A DNA stretch of 64,000 bases from Acanthosepion lycidas (GCA_963932145.1 OZ010596.1:88036992-88100991), one strand, 5' to 3'. Numbered from the stretch's first letter, positions 45,716 through 57,448 are shown. A program made the numbers and translations. The notes: generated by a model not told the origin, from the sequence alone.

Positions 45716-46213
45716 AAATGGGCCGCAATGCAAAATGTGTTTCTTGCTCTCGCAGTAAAAAAAAAAGTTTGAAAAATGCTGGCTTAGAAGATACAACGTT
45801 TGACGACGTTCTGATAACAACAAAGATGAAGATGTTATGGACCAGAAGGATGATATTTCATCATTCTAAAAATAACTTTGTCATCAGTGATGATAGAAAA
45901 CAATGATATTTTATCATCCTAACCCTCATCATTATAAAAACGACCCTTCCACCACAGGAGAGTCAGTAGTGTAGACTAGGGTACACGTAGTAGTAGAGTA
46001 GACAAGTAGTAGATACTTAAACTCACGTTTTTGCCAGCACTCCGTAAAGATCGAAAACAGACGATTTCAAACGCCATTATCACAAACAAAATTCCTGGAA
46101 CCATACCAAGTAACCACTGTCATTAACCATTACAGTCAACAAATAATAACAACGAAGAAAATAATATATAAACAACCACAAAAATCAATCCCATTACAAG
46201 GACATTACATTTT
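45716..46213. other. Spacer with a hAT-like end
   Basis: Positions 45716-45781 (gggccgcaatgcaaaatgtg, agtttgaaaaatgctg) resemble an inward-facing hAT MITE end directly after the LINE tail. The remainder shows no signal. Confidence 0.4.
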
Positions 46214-46224
46214 TGTGCGTATAA

Positions 46225-46322
46225 ATATTTACTTGACACCCCACTGAGTCAGGATGTGACACAAGGTCGGTTTTAATGTGGGGAACCCGAGTGTTTCTAC
46301 TCGGGCCACTGGTCTAACCTGG
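46225..46322 (-). mobile_element. SINE S3, minus strand, with 11-bp TSD
   Basis: The duplication tgtgcgtataa flanks the copy (46214-46224 and 46323-46333). On the minus strand it reads cccgagtagaaacactcggg, ttccccacattaaaaccgac, cttgtgtcacatcctgactc, agtggggtgtcaagtaaata. The hairpin cccgag..ctcggg lies near its 5' end. Confidence 0.75.
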
Positions 46323-46334
46323 TGTGCGTATAAT

Positions 46335-47084
46335 GATAATTCCTCATCCCAGTAATCCACACAGAAAATACAGAGAGCCACTTACGTCCTATACTTTGAC
46401 TCCGATGCGTCACTATAGACAAAGATTGAAAGGAATGAAAATGATGATGCCTTTGTTTGATATATCCTACCCGGTGATATCACGGCTTATATAAACAGTA
46501 CTTAGTTAAAGAAACGAGAATACTTTCAGGTGGTGTTTGCAACGCTACAGTTGATACTTTCCCGTGATTCAGTTCTGAGAAAATCTGTCCATAACAATTC
46601 ACAGAAAATCTCTTTTGTTGAATGCCTGGTAAACAGGAAATAAAAAGTGACTCTAAAAAACACAATCGGTGACAACCACTTGCTGGCAGTTTGCGGCGGT
46701 CGGCCGGCCGCCGATGCTGACAATTGAAACGATGGTTAGGCATCAATCAAAAACTATTTAATTGTTTCTGCGTTCAAACGGACAATTTGTAATTAGATCT
46801 TTGCAAATAACTATCTTCGCCAGTCTTTCTTAACTTACTTTCAACTACTTTTCTTTTTTCAAAATTCTTTTTAAGACAATAAAAAAAGATTGCTAAGTAA
46901 TTGAATAGAATTACTTTGTAGTGTCTCCGAGGCGTATCACATTTCAAATTGTATTCCCGCCTTTCTTGACTTCAAATTACAGTTTCTGTTTGCCGCCTTA
47001 AGTCCATTTAAATTGCGTTTATTTTAAATCCCTATTCAATCAAAGCATTTTCTGTTTGTTTACAAAAGTTCAACCAAGAGCCAA
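46335..47084. other. Spacer without recognised genes
   Basis: A short GC-rich patch (46690-46720) has no frame or repeat match. Nothing else was recognised. Confidence 0.4.
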
Positions 47085-48415
47085 CTAATCTGTAGTGAGT
47101 GCAAAATAATAATAACTACTCCCTTCAAATTCGAAGGACTGAGGAAGAAAGCCGAAAGGAATTCTAGAGCCTATGTGAAATTTTCTTTGTACCAATGAAA
47201 ACCTTGCCTTCACAGAAATTGACCGGTGAGCTGAAAAGAATGAGGAAATAAATTCGCGAGCCTATGTGAAATTGTTTTGGGCCAATTTAAGTATTTCAAA
47301 TTATCTCTCTTCACAAAAATTAGCCGTCGAACCAATAAGATGAAAGAAAAGAAAGTGGGGTACCTATGCGAAATTATTTTTTATATAAAATGAGGAGAAA
47401 AATTAAATTAATTAGAGAAGAATTTCTGAAGTCATATAAAGGGTTTCGTTTCAGTTCCACGCGATCAGCGTTGTAATTCTTGACAGTATAAAATTTTTTA
47501 GCATTTATATTATCGGCTTTTAATCATGTACGTGGCACTTCTAAGAATTTTCTCTCAACAATCTAAGAAAGTTAAGTATTTCAAATTATCTCTCTTTGTT
47601 TACTTTTGAAAGTATCCAACCATATATCCCTTCGGTGAGCAACTGAATCTCTTACATTTGTTTAAAATAAAAGTGTAGTGAGTGCGAAATAATAATAATA
47701 ATAACTCCCTTCATCCACTCCCTTCATCCACTCCCTTCATCCACTCCCTTCATCCACTCCCTTCAAATTCGGAGGACTGAGGAAGATGAAGGAAATAAAT
47801 TCGTGAACCTATGTGAGATTTTTGCCTTTCACAGTAATTAATCGGTGAGCCGAGAAGAAGGAAATGTGAAATTGTTTTCAGACCAATGAAAACCTTACCT
47901 TTCACAGAAACTAACTGATGAGCCGAGAAGAAGGAAAAATTCCCGAGTTTATGTGAAATTGTTTTTGAACAAATGAAAACCCTGCCTTCACAGCAAGCGA
48001 GCCAATACGGAAAGAAAGTAGCGAGCCTACGCGAAATTCTTTTTGATATAAAATGAGGATAAAAATTAAATTAACGAGAAGAGTGTCTGAAGTTATTATG
48101 AAAAGCTTTGTTTCAGTTCCTCGCAACCAGCGTTGATGTATTCGCCATTGTAAAAATATTCACCAATTATATTAGGTTGGGGCAAAAATAATGACGTAAT
48201 AATGTCGTTTTTTGACGTTACGTCAAAAAACGACATTATTACGTCATTATTTTTGCCCCAACCTAATATTATCGGCCTCTAACCAGCACGCGGCACTTCA
48301 AAGACTTTTCTTTCACCAATCTAAGAAAGCTAAGTATTTCGAACTATATCTCTTCGTTTATTTTTGAACGTATGTAACCATATATCCCTTCAGTGAGCAA
48401 CAAACTCTCTTTTGG
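47085..48415. repeat. Large direct duplication, about 590-bp unit, with internal repeats
   Basis: The order gtagtgagtgcaaaataata, cttcaaattcg, aggactgaggaag, atgtgaaatt, gaaaaccttgcc, aaaattaaatta, ttcagttcc.cgc, ggcacttc, caatctaagaaag, catatatcccttc occurs at 47091-47650 and again at 47678-48395. The second copy contains a 13-bp tandem run (ccactcccttcat, five times, near 47712-47765) and a mariner MITE. Each copy also has about three inner repeats of gagcc.atgtgaaatt. Confidence 0.75.
48172..48266. mobile_element. Mariner-derived MITE, 95 bp
   Basis: This is a perfect foldback, ttaggttggggcaaaaataa to ttatttttgccccaacctaa, flanked by TA. Its arms carry matching gg/cc changes in place of the gt/ac seen in the other copies. 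The loop is very short (ttttttgacgttacgtcaaaaa). It interrupts one copy of the 47-48 kb duplication. Confidence 0.9.
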
Positions 48416-48423
48416 TTTAAACA

Positions 48424-48718
48424 TCTTATTATAAAACGCAGTGTGTGTGTGTGTGTGTCCGTGTGTGTGTACATTTATATATTGGATCGGATTTCCTACA
48501 TTTTTCAACCGATTTCAACAAAACTTCACAGGACGACGTAAAATTACCTTGCGGTGGTTCTGACAGCGCCAAAAATTGGAAAAACAATTGTTTTTGCACG
48601 AAATCAATTTGAAAACACGGTTAAGAAGCATTAATGAAAGGGGGAAAACTCATATCGAGTTATACTTATTAATATCAAGTTATCGAGTTATACTTATTAT
48701 AAAACCCAGGTTGGTTGG

Positions 48719-48769
<51 letters not shown>

Positions 48770-49158
48770 CGTTTATATATGAGATCGGATTTCGTACATT
48801 TTTCAACCGATTTCAACAAAACTTCACTTTTTTTAGCAGGTAGTGTTTCTTATTGTCTTGCACACTTTTTTCTTTATTTTTACATTCAGAATGCTTTAAA
48901 AATTCCATTTACAAGACAATTGTTTATAATAAAATTCTATTCAATCGGTAGACTCATAACGATTGAAAACAATGTTTTTGTTTGAGTTTGGGCTTGACCA
49001 ATTCGTAAAAAAACTAAAAAAAAACTAATTAAGACATGCGTGTCCGTCAACCTTAAACAATAATCTTTGTCAATTTTATTTTTCAGTCTTTATGATGGTC
49101 GATACTTGATCTATCACTTACTGTTACATCCCCGGGCAACGCGGGGCTCTACTGCTAG
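48424..49158 (+). mobile_element. Non-autonomous Helitron, family N1, copy 2
   Basis: It starts TCTTATTATAAAACGCAG after an A and ends with CCCGGGCAACGCGGGG, a spacer and CTAG before a T. It is colinear and highly similar to 7934-8661, including the duplicated 5' segment (second start near 48697), so this inner duplication predates the separation of the two copies. A long TG run lies at 48720-48768. Confidence 0.85.
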
Positions 49159-49361
49159 TTTTTAATATTATTTTGTGTCAGATCATTTAATCAGTTGTAT
49201 GAACATTTCCTCTTTGTGACAATACGTTAAAACTACAGACTTTAAAACTTCTGATTTAATTTCCCAAAACGAGCGATTAACACGACTTCAAGCGTGTGAG
49301 TAAATTTCTTATCTTGTTTTGATAAAATTACCCATGTTTCCTCATTGCCATCATTAACCTT

Positions 49362-49828
49362 TGTAGCGGACCGTGGGTTTATGTGTTGTTAAATTAGAAA
49401 CACGTGCGTTTATTCCTGCTGGAAGAAGGTCCACTACAAGAACATGTCGGACTTAGAGTTTGAATCCACCATAAAGAAGTGTAAAGAAAACCAACAAGAC
49501 CGATATATATATATATATATATCAACAAATATATGTATTAAACGACAGAATTTTACAATGAACATAGACATTAACATTTGTGTTTGTGTGTGAACATAAA
49601 GAGTTTGTATTTTGGTGAATATTCGTACCTACTTGTATGTGTGTTTCATGGCGTTTTCTCACAATTGGGCAAAACGCAGATTCCTACAAGAGATCACATT
49701 TTGTAAATGTGTCCGCTGAAATGCAAAGTAAAAAGAGGACGAGGCAAGAAGTATCCCAGTATTTATAGTTTAGGGAGAGCGCCCCCAAGTGAATAATTTG
49801 TACAATTAAGGAGGAATTAACCCCGACA
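49362..49828. mobile_element. Solo LTR, copy 3 (LTR retrotransposon fossil)
   Basis: It starts TGTAGCGGACCGTGGG and ends TTAACCCCGACA, with the 4-bp duplication cctt on both sides. At 467 bp it has the shortest TA tract of the three and probably the simplest structure. No internal genes are present. Confidence 0.85.
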
Positions 49829-49832
49829 CCTT

Positions 49833-50520
49833 CCCGGCGTGGGTAAATCAACTGTTCGTTTTAACACCTAAGCCCCAAATCTATATATTTATTCTCCAAC
49901 ATAAAAAAATAAAGTATAATTCATTTAAAAAGAACAAAGGAAAGGGTATTAGCACTCAAGTCAACAAGCTTGCCAATCTTTCGTCTCCTTTCCTTCACAC
50001 ATTGTTTCTACTTTATCTCCTTTCTCTTGTTATTATTGTAGCGTTATAAAAGTTAATTATCTGCCCTTGACTCATCTATAATTTCTGCGCATGTCAAAGA
50101 GTAAGAAATGCATAACGTGAAAGTCTGGCGAGATGTGTAAAATGTAAGTCGACTTGCCAGTTGGTGCCAAGTTATCAGAACGACTACACGTCTATTTTAG
50201 ACCTTAATTTCTTTCGCTGTTCATGAGGCTGTAATATGTATGTTTTCTGTTGTAGTCTATAAACTTATATTTTGGAATACAGTTTGATTTCTTTAAGATA
50301 TTGTCGGATATTATATAGATTAATGTGTATATACATGTTTGTGTGGACATAATTACTAGAGGCAGTGATATGTGTGTGTTTTATGGTATGCTTTTGTTAA
50401 ACTTATATTTTGTATTACAGTTTGATTTCTTTAAGAAATTGTCGGATATTATATGGATCAATATCATGAAAGAGTTTTTTTTTGTTATTGGTTGTTTGAT
50501 TTTGTTTAGCCGTATGTATT
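49833..50520. other. Spacer with a short local repeat
   Basis: The phrase gtttgatttctttaaga and attgtcggatattatat occurs at 50283-50315 and again at 50421-50453, and a relative lies at 51476-51510. No gene was recognised. Confidence 0.4.
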
Positions 50521-50524
50521 TTTT

Positions 50525-51020
50525 TAAGCATTCAACCCCAAGCAAGGCGAGAAGCCACTAGGACGCAAAGGGTTTCAGAATAGGAGCGAAAACAAATAGG
50601 AGTGATAGAGGAAACGATGAAGAGACGGTTAGGGGATAGATCAAGGCATCTGGAGACGTCGATTGACATTACATTTGAATAGTTGCAGATTATAGTTATC
50701 AGGAAAACAAGAAATGGAGAGGGAGTTCCACAGGTGAGAAGTGCGAGACATGAAGCTATTGGAGTTGAAGAGACGGCTACATTTAAAAGTTTCGACAGTG
50801 AAAGGATGAGAGCAAGATGCCAGCCTAGTTGAACGATTAAATTCACGAAGTCTGGGAAGGGCACGTCTGTGAGAGAGCGACTAAAGACGAGATGCCAGAT
50901 CAGGGCCAATTAAATTGCATATCCGTCTTTGGATTTTATCAAGGACCTTGAGACAATTAGAAAGGGCTCCAGACCATATATGGCAGCAATACTCCATGCA
51001 AGGGCGAATGGGTGATTTGT
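50525..51020 (-). pseudogene. CR1-like LINE 3' end, minus strand
   Basis: On the minus strand from 51000: MEYCCHIWSGALSNCLKVLD-type sequence, KIQRRICNLIGPDLASRL, then RRRALPRLREFNRSTRLASC-like pieces in shifted frames, and the 3' terminus (tcctagtggcttctcgcctt, gcttggggttgaatgc) at 50525-50570. It is broken in frame and 5'-truncated. Confidence 0.75.
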
Positions 51021-51499
51021 AGACTTGAAGAATATCAACTACTATGGGTTATTTAATGCCGAAATCTAAATAATTTGAACACAATTTTATGGCTTCAACT
51101 AAATATATTTTGAACGTAAATGTATGCCTTCAACTACAGATAAAATGTTTTGTTAGTCATTTTGTTATAAATAAGTTTTGTTGGTAATTCTACTATAAAT
51201 TGTATTGTTGGTAATTTTGCTATAATTATTAATATAATTAGTATATTTGACGACGACAAATTTATTCCTATATGATTTTATTTTTTGATTTGTTTAACGG
51301 TATATCAACACATTATGGGTCATGCAATGCCGAAGTTTAATTTTCTTGTGAACTTTGAATTAATGAAAAAAAATAATACAGGTTATTCTGCTTTCACAAT
51401 TGAATACATGGTAAATTGTACTCAGCTAACTAGAGGCGGTGATGTGTGTTTTGTTGAAGTTATATTTTGGAATACAGTTTAATATTTTTAAGATATTAT

Positions 51500-52150
51500 A
51501 GAATATTATATGGATTAATGTCAAGAAAGAGTTCTTTTGTGTTGGTTGTTTGGTTTATTTTGTTTAGTGCCATATCAACACCTCTATGGGTTATTTAATG
51601 CCGAAATCTAAATATTTGGATTTTGGTTGGTTGATTTTGTTTAACGGCATATCAACACCTCTATGGGTTATTTAATACCGAAATCTAAATATTTGGATTT
51701 TGGTTGGTTGATTTTGTTTAGTGGCATATCAACACCTCTATGGGTTATTTAATGCCGAAATCTAAATATTTGGATTTTGGTTGTTTGATTTTGTTTAGCG
51801 GCATATCAACACCTCTATGGGTTATTTAATGCCGAAATCTAAATATTTGGATTTTGGTTGTTTGATTTTGTTTAGTGGCATATCAACACCTCTATGGGTT
51901 ATTTAATGCCGAAATCTAAATATTTGGATTTTGGTTGGTTGATTTTGTTTAGTGGCATATCAACACCTCTATGGTTATTTAATGCCGAAATCTAAATATT
52001 TGGCTTTTGGTTGGTTGATTTAGTTTAACGGCATATCAACACCTCTATGGGTTATTTAATGTCGACATCTACATATTTTAATTTGGGTTGGTTGATTTTG
52101 TTTAACGGCATATCAACACCTCTATGGGTGATTTAATGCCGAAATCTAAA
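51500..52150 (+). repeat. 77-bp tandem array, about 8 units
   Basis: The phrase catatcaacacctctatggg recurs at 51571, 51648, 51725 and so on with a 77-bp period (one unit is one base shorter). Units contain ttatttaatgccgaaatcta, aatatttggattttggttgg and ttgattttgtttagtggc. The central units are nearly identical and the outer units diverge. Confidence 0.9.
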
Positions 52151-52780
52151 CCAGTTGCCGTTCAAAATATATTTAGTTGAAGCCATAAAATTGCTTTACA
52201 AATGTTTATTTCGAGTCCAATTTCTTAGTATGGACTTCGCTTAAAACACTACTCACGTTATATTCAAGACTATAAAGGGAAGGGACATAACACCCCTCTC
52301 TTTCATTTGCTCATTCAATCACAGGATGTCGTAGGTAGAAGTCGTATCTAATAATAGTCGCTCGTCTTGGGTATAACGATAAACTACATCCGCGTCCTGG
52401 GTAAGACGACAAACTACATCCGCGTCCTGGGTAAGACGATAAACTACGTCCAACAGCAAGACCTCTCATCAGGAGGTTTTGAGGAGCATCCTAATCCGGG
52501 GTGGTAGCACCTGTTAGGGTCCCAGCTATGGGCGAATAGTTAACTTGTGTAAAAATAGGTTTTAATACCAGAAATACTTTGTAATGAAAATAATATTACC
52601 ATCAATGATTTTTGAAGGTAAAATTGTTATCAGCAATACTTTTACAAAAATACCAGCAATACAAACAGCTATACATTCTTTGGAAAAAAATATGACCAGA
52701 TATAGATTTCTTCAAGGAAAAATATTCCCAGAAATACATTTTTGAAGAAAAACATTACCAGCAATAAAAATTTTGTCGGC
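52151..52780. other. Spacer right of the 77-bp array
   Basis: It holds a 35-bp motif repeated three times (cgtcctgggtaagacgataa, actacatc, at 52360-52450) and AT-rich sequence with repeated ccagcaata phrases (52640-52770). No gene was recognised. Confidence 0.45.
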
Positions 52781-52879
52781 ATTAAATAACCCATTGAGGT
52801 TGATATGCCGTTAAACAAACCAAACCAAACCTAATAATACACGACGGGGGGAGATTTCTATCTATTTTGTAAGCTATAT

Positions 52880-53110
52880 TGTTTTTTCAAAACAAAATTC
52901 CAAAATTCGCTTGAAGATGAAACAGAACTAATGCTTTTAATTCAACTATATAATTAAATTTGATGTTTTTAGCTTCAGTTTTGAAACATGGTTTATTACT
53001 GTGTAGCGAAGAAACCATATTTTAAATCAGTTAATTTATAATATTTATGCTCTGTAAATTTACATTGAGCACTGTTGTGTAAAAATAAAAATAAAAAATA
53101 TCAATATGAA
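52880..53110. repeat. Foldback repeat F1, copy 2 (reverse orientation)
   Basis: Read in reverse complement it matches 38094-38345: tttttatttttatttttac, agtgctcaatg, ccttcgctacac-like, gtttcaaaac, gaagc. The hairpin is less regular than in copy 1. Confidence 0.5.
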
Positions 53111-53138
53111 CACCGGATTATATATCTTACTGTTCTTT

Positions 53139-53192
<54 letters not shown>

Positions 53193-53196
<4 letters not shown>

Positions 53197-53266
53197 GTTG
53201 GTGCAAAAATAATGTCGTTTTCTCACATATGTTACTATGTGAGAAAACGACATTATTTTTGCACGA

Positions 53267-53272
<6 letters not shown>
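53193..53272. mobile_element. Mariner-derived MITE, 80 bp, in a TA tract
   Basis: The foldback starts ttaggttggtgcaaaaataa and ends attatttttgcacgaacctt. The centre cacatatgttactatgtgag is close to that of 2851-2930. It is inserted in a TA microsatellite (53140-53297). Confidence 0.9.
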
Positions 53273-53307
<35 letters not shown>

Positions 53308-53349
53308 AGAAGTCAAGTGACTTACCTGCCAACATGGCTGCCTTCTTCT

Positions 53350-54093
53350 GTTTCCTTGTAATTATTTATTGTACAATGTACAAATGTGGCACAAGGCCGA
53401 AATGGGGAAAGGGGGAAAGGATGGTCATCTTCTGTCTTAACTTTAAACTTAGCTAGCCGCAATCACTGACCCAAACATGCAAACAATGTTCCTTTCACCA
53501 AAACAACACATCCATTACATACCATTCTTACTACATCCACCAAAATGCCCCAGAGACTATGAAATTCTAACTAGTCCCCATATATACAATTTATTGTCTG
53601 TGGGGGGAGGGGAATAAAATAACATCTAAAAAAAAACCCAATGAATATTTACAATGAATACAAATCTATATACAAGAAACTAAACAAAACATTTTGTTAG
53701 TAGTAACCCCCCTCCCACACACAGCCCTAACTGTGGCAGAAACATCAGTTAACTGGACGAAATCAATGCGGGACTTTAAAAAATATAAAACATTCGTACA
53801 ATCCATGCACTCGCTACAAACACGCGCTCAATCAAACACAACAACAAATACGAAAGACACATTCGAAACGAAAGGCGCCCCGCACCCACCAGAGAACAAC
53901 GATGGGAGGGATGGGGAATTAAACAAAAGAAAAAAATAGGGCCAGAAATAAAATGGGGCCAATGAGCATACACACCCTAGCTAAGTTAACATGAAAAAAA
54001 AGAAAAGATAACTAAAACAAAACCGACCTAAACTAACCTATACATGGGAGGGGTTGCCAATGTTCAACCCAGCAATGCCAAAATTCTTAAAGC
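53350..54093 (-). other. Tx1-like LINE 3' UTR
   Basis: After the ORF2 stop the minus strand runs about 740 bases to an AATAAA at 53362-53367 (plus tttatt). Near its end it reads ccccatttcggccttgtgcc, acatttgtaca. The piece TTTCGGCCTTGTGCCACA matches the tail of SINE S4 (TTTCGACCTTATGTCACA) and resembles S2 and S3, which suggests that these SINEs use this LINE's machinery. Confidence 0.6.
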
Positions 54094-57000
54094 CTAACCG
54101 GCATCAAAAAGCCACTCCAAGTCAGCACCTTTCCCTCTGCAGAGACGCGCAAGACTCACCCACCTTTCACCAAATTTCAATGGATGGAATCGCTTCCTTT
54201 CCGTCCTGATCTTGACTTTAAGCTGATGCTTAAAGAACAAGATCAGTTGGGAAGAGGTAAACTTCTCGTCCCCATGGAATTCCTTCTGCCGCGTCGTCCA
54301 TATCACGACTCGCATAACCCCCAGTAAGCAAAGGAACACATAGTGCTCAGCCTTAGTCAACTGCGGTACTATATTGCTACAGACGGAACTGGCCTCGAAG
54401 ACAAAGAACTTTCCGCGCAGCATGCGAACCATGATATCTTCAAAGAACTTGCACAACGGAGCTACGACACTACAATGAAAGAAGGCGTGAACTAGGGTCT
54501 CCACCTCCCCACTGAAGCGAACGCAGTTTGGCGACTTTGCCAAACCCGCTGCGCGAAGTCTTTTGGCGACCCAGAGGGCCCCTCGAATCAGCAGCCAGGT
54601 GAGTGATGCCTCCCGCTTTGTCAGACCGAGCTCGCCTATCAGATCATCTTGAACGTTCCCCCTAACTAACACTTGATATAATGCCTTACGTGACAACGGC
54701 TGGACGTCGGAGAGGCCATCCTTCGCCCGTAAGAGTCGCTTGAGGGCAATCCGACATTCACGATAGAAAGAGCCCTCGCCTCGAGGAGTACGGCCGGCCT
54801 CCTCCTCACAGGAGCGCACATTTCTCAAGGATGGAAAATGTTTGTGGGCGTCTTCCTTCCAGAATTCGCCGTTCTCATCCAGTTGCATACACATCCGGTC
54901 TAGATAAGTAATGCGAAGCGTATGTCGACGAGTCTCAACGCAAGGCACCCCCAGACCACCATCAGAGGGATAGAGGTAACAGATCTCGCGACTAACCATG
55001 GCAGTCCTGCCTCCCCACAAGAAGGAGAACAAGAGCCTTACAAAACCCAATAAAGTGTTAGACGGGAGTGGAAGCACGGAGAGTCGGTAAAGGAGAATCG
55101 GATAGATGTGCGAGGCACATACTTCCACCCTCCCCTTCAAGGAAAGGTTCCTCCGAGTCAACAAACGTACTGCGAGCTCGGCATTCTCTTGCACCTCCGA
55201 TCAATTCATTTCCAACAGGAGGTCGGGACCGAACCAGACGACGAGTATCTTGACCGGCCCGTCCGTCCAGAGGAAAGGTACGGGAAGAGAAACTCCCCTC
55301 CACGAAACCGACCGCAAGCCAACAGACTTATCGCGGTTGATTTTGGCCCCTGTCACCATCTCATAACCCTTGATTTCTTTGCTGACTTCGTTAATTTCGG
55401 CCCTACTCGACACCAGAACCGAAACGTCGTCAGCATAGGCGGAGTACCTGGCCGAGGTGGTAGCACCAGGTAAGGAAATTCCGCGAAGGATCGGATTCGT
55501 CTTCAACTTACGCAGGAAATGTTCCAATGCAAGAACGTAAAGCAATGGAGACAGTGGACAACCTTGACGAATGGAGCGAGACAAAATGAAAGGTTTCGAT
55601 CTTACCCCATTCACTTCTACCAGCGTACCAGGGGACGCATACAGCAGTCGGATCCAAGTGCGAAAGTCCGGCCCGAAACCGGCGGCCGAAAGGACAGCCT
55701 CCAGAAACCGATGGTCAACCCTATCGAAAGCCTTGGACTGATCTAAATTGATCAGCGCGGGATCACTGTCGACTTTCTCGATGATCAAGCGTACCAAATG
55801 AAGGTTGTCCTGAATAGTCCTGCTCTTCACAGCACAAGTCTGATCAGGACCAATCAGATTAGTAGAGAGGACAACCTGCAAACGGTCAGTTAAGACCTTG
55901 GCTAAAATCTTCAACTCTGTATTTAACATCGTCAAAGGCCGATAATTATCTACCCCATCCCCACCGTCTTTCTTCTTGCGAAGCAACTTGATCAAACCCC
56001 TGGTGAAGCGTTGAGAAATAGACCCTGCTTCATCCAGTTGTTGAAAATCAGTTCCAGGAAGGGGACAAAGACAGGGAAGACCATCTAATCCCGGAGTCTT
56101 GTCCAGGCCAACCTGCTTCAGCGGATCCCAGATCTCAGACTGTTACGGGACCCTCGCACCCAGCCGCTTCAGCCGCCTTAAGGCGGGGAAAGTCGGCTAA
56201 ATAGGCATCGAACTGAGCAATGCTCAGACCGGGCTCCCTGGTAAAAAGCTCCTGAAAGTAGTCACAAATGCCCGCGTCTGTAGTCACAGTCCGCTTGTCC
56301 GGCAATGTGATGCTCGCGATATGCCGACTAGATGCCCTACGAGCTTCCTCTGAACGCAAAGAAGCGGCCATATTCGTAGCCTCACAAGACATTCTTTTTA
56401 TCTTAGCCCTAACTACTAGAGCTTGATCCTTCTTGATAAGCAAGGAGGCCAGCCCCGCCTTAGCTAAGGCTATGTCCCCACTATCACGGGATTTTATCGT
56501 CCGATCTACTTTGGCTTCAAGAGACTTTTGTGCTGCTAGCCCTGCTAGATTGAGTCGTCGACTAAAATCAGCAGCAAAAGACCTAAGTTTTGATTTCAAA
56601 GAGTCCCACCACTTATTCCCAACCACAGCCCCCAACAATTCCCGCTGTAACATTAGTAAAAGCTGGTCCCGGAAATCTTGCTCACCAAATAATGATGAGT
56701 TTAATTTCCAGTAACCAGCCATCCTAACCCTAGCCTTATCTAAGTTTACCCGAACCTGGACAAGCCTATGATCCGAGTAAACTATAGAATGGAAACTTGG
56801 ACATTCTACGAGCCCTACTTCGACTCTCTTAACTAGAACTCAGTTGATGTAGCTTGCGCTAACCACCGTATCCGAGCTGCCGCTCCTAGTCCAAGTCCAT
56901 GCTACCTCCCGGGGGTGCTCATTTCGGTACTTATCGACGAGATCAAACCCGTCGATAAAGCCCCGAAACGATTTCACATCCGGATTATTAGTACCCGGTT

Positions 57001-57436
57001 TTTGCCCTATACAATCTATATCGGGATCAAGGACGGCATTCCAATCACCCGCTAGAACTACCGAACGAGAAGTCGTCAAAAACGGCTCGATCTGCCGAAA
57101 TAAACCAGGCCGCTGCGTGTGGTCATTGGGCGCATAAACCCCAATGAGGCGAAGAGCCTTATCCTTTATGGTAACATCCAGCACGCAAAGCCTGCCCGCC
57201 GGATCCGCGAAGACTTGCTCACCAGCAAGGAAACACCCCTCGAGCGTCCATCAAAACATGCTGAATAGAGAACGAACCTCTTAGACAGAATGTCCTCATG
57301 ATCGCGAGATAAAAAAACAGGTCTCCTGTACACAACAGTCATCCACCCCGAGGTGCTGAAGATCGCGATCGAGTCTCGCCCTTCGAGACTCCGACCTCAG
57401 GCCCCGGGCATTCAGACTTGCTATCCAGAGAGCCAT
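54094..57436 (-). pseudogene. Tx1-like LINE ORF2: endonuclease and reverse transcriptase, decayed
   Basis: ORF2 nicks the target and copies the RNA in place. The start ATG at 57436 opens MALWIASLNARGLRSESRRA, with the QET metal-binding motif of APE endonucleases shortly after. Next come GVYAPNDHTQRPGLF, the catalytic AGDWNAVLDPDID (in 57184-56840) and YSDHRLVQV (about 56770). A long linker follows (56722-56135). The RT domain lies in 55995-55201: NYRPLTMLNTELKILAKVL, the first catalytic Asp in LINLDQSKAFDRVD, SIRQGCPLSPLLYVLALEHF and the active-site YADD at 55437-55426. The C-terminal region (55194-54094) includes LVHAFFHCSVVAPL. It is interrupted at least four times: frameshifts near 57300 and 56135, a TGA near 56840, and a TGA at 55201-55203 where related proteins have Trp. 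Confidence 0.85.
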
Positions 57437-57448
57437 TATCAGACCTAA

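Larger units (their letters stand above)
51035..52830. mobile_element. Composite element with inverted ends and a 77-bp array
   Basis: An inverted pair of about 36 bp (caattttatggcttcaacta at 51080; its complement ending at 52188) encloses most of the region, and the phrase gggttatttaatgccgaaat recurs throughout. A further inverted copy of that phrase lies at 52783-52815 (ggcattaaataacccattga). The central part is the 77-bp array. No transposase was seen. A non-autonomous DNA transposon with expanded subterminal repeats is the best guess. Confidence 0.5.

Noticed and set aside
42276-45781. One 3.5-kb hAT element between the two hAT-like ends
   Set aside because: The ends resemble each other but the flanking 8-mers (aaagctag and gcttagaa) do not match, and no transposase lies between.
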